Positions 7,177-7,841 of a stretch of 7,841 bases of DNA are shown one piece after another. The translations under genes and the position numbers were made by a program. The stretch comes from RYN-431 sp036388295 (GTDB lineage Bacteria > Planctomycetota > Phycisphaerae > Tepidisphaerales > Tepidisphaeraceae), in the NCBI GenBank assembly GCA_036388295.1, contig DASVSC010000259.1:1-7841 (forward strand), read 5' to 3'. The notes under the pieces were generated by a model. The model was not told the DNA's origin. It did no database searches and saw only the letters and a program-made list of their open reading frames with translations. Within the stretch, counting starts at the first letter, position 1, and each line of letters begins with the position of its first letter.

Positions 7177-7187
7177 CCAGAGCCGAC

Positions 7188-7841
7188 ATGAATCTCATCC
7201 TCCGAGCACTGCGCTACTACAAGGGCGAAACCGCCCGCATCATTCAATCGTTGCTGATGATTGCGGTGATGACGCTGTCAGGCCTGCTGGTGGTCTACCC
7301 GCCGGCCATCCTGGTCGACAGCGTGTTCGGCGACAAAGGCGTCACCGGCACGTTCTCCGGTTTGTTCTTCCGTTTCGCGCCGGAAGACAAGGTCGGCCAG
7401 ATCATCGCGCTGGCGGGCATTATGCTGGTGCTGGGGCTCGTCCAGCAGGTGATGAGCATGTTCCAGACGCTGCTGAACATCCGCATCGGCTACGGCGGCC
7501 TGATGCGCGTGCGCTGCGATCTGTTCCGTAAGCTGCAGCAACTGTCGCTCGCGTATCACAAGAGCCAGCCACAGGGCGACGCAATCTACCGCCTCTCGTG
7601 GGACACCTACGGCGTGCAGAACATCGTACAGGGCTTCATCCAGACCGTCGTGGTGAACCTGCTGACGCTGGTGTTCATGCTCGGCATCATGTTCAGCAAC
7701 AACTGGAAGCTGACGCTCGTTGGCCTGGCCGTCGCGCCGCTGCTGTTCTGGACGACGAAGGCGTACGGCTCGATTTTGCAGAAAAAAGCGACCGAAGCCA
7801 AAGAAGTCGAATCGCTGCTGACGACCACGATCCAGCGGTCG
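7188..7841 (+). CDS. ABC exporter, N-terminal membrane domain (3' end outside window)
   Basis: The frame is open from the ATG at 7188 to the window edge, giving 218 residues without a stop. The start is MNLILRALRYYKGETARI, typical of the cytoplasmic lead-in of type IV (type I exporter) ABC half-transporters of the MsbA/NdvA kind. Membrane segments are at about 18-42 (LLMIAVMTLSGLLVVYPPA), 69-93, 145-167 and 170-190. Between the second and third lies the intracellular loop with RVRCDLFRKLQQLSLAYHKSQ, then GDAIYRLSWDTYGVQNIV, matching the family pattern of a long helix followed by G-D and R...D. An ATP-binding domain with Walker A, signature and Walker B motifs should follow outside the window, giving a usual length near 580-620 residues. 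The substrate cannot be read from this part. Lipids, glycans and peptides are all exported by this family. Its place after a glycosyltransferase gene suggests a glycan or glycolipid, by inference. Transcription may continue from the glycosyltransferase gene. Confidence 0.9.
   Translation, partial: MNLILRALRYYKGETARIIQSLLMIAVMTLSGLLVVYPPAILVDSVFGDKGVTGTFSGLFFRFAPEDKVGQIIALAGIMLVLGLVQQVMSMFQTLLNIRIGYGGLMRVRCDLFRKLQQLSLAYHKSQPQGDAIYRLSWDTYGVQNIVQGFIQTVVVNLLTLVFMLGIMFSNNWKLTLVGLAVAPLLFWTTKAYGSILQKKATEAKEVESLLTTTIQRS

Noticed and set aside
7067..7187. The 102-base repeat as an intrinsic terminator
   Set aside because: No T-run follows the stem on the + strand; the ABC gene's likely ribosome binding site follows at once.

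Overview
The window is one GC-rich stretch of a bacterial chromosome. All genes lie on the + strand, packed with gaps of about 120-210 bases. It fits a member of the Planctomycetota, possibly Phycisphaerae or a relative. The reasons are a SecD-SecF fusion with unusually long periplasmic domains, a membrane-anchored double-LysM protein beside it, a large two-domain glycosyltransferase, and two classes of long palindromic intergenic repeat. This placement rests on protein character only. No rRNA or other phylogenetic marker is present.

Layout. Bases 2-3130 encode a SecDF translocase subunit that lacks its 5' end. A 126-base gap with a perfect 18-bp palindrome leads to a membrane-anchored protein with two LysM domains (3257-4192). 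A 207-base gap follows, holding a 31-bp inverted repeat made of 10-bp units; a T-run after it may make it a terminator. Bases 4400-7066 encode an 888-residue protein that joins a glycoside-hydrolase-like TIM barrel to a family 2 glycosyltransferase, four membrane segments and an unnamed domain. The next 121 bases are almost filled by a second, unrelated, 102-base inverted repeat with a small hairpin nested in each arm. This repeat overlaps the likely ribosome binding site of the last gene, an ABC exporter (7188 to the window edge) of which only the membrane domain start is visible. No tRNA, rRNA, CRISPR array, transposase or phage gene was seen, and no stretch over 300 bases lacks a gene.

How the genes may work together. 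SecDF and the LysM protein are envelope housekeeping: protein export and probable peptidoglycan attachment. The glycosyltransferase and exporter look like a second unit, possibly making a glycan or glycolipid at the inner face of the membrane and moving it out. That pairing is inferred from adjacency alone. The least ordinary items are the GH-like/GT2 fusion with no membrane segment between its catalytic domains, and the double-hairpin repeat over the exporter's translation start region. The rest is ordinary, and I do not see a clearly new defence or mobile system.
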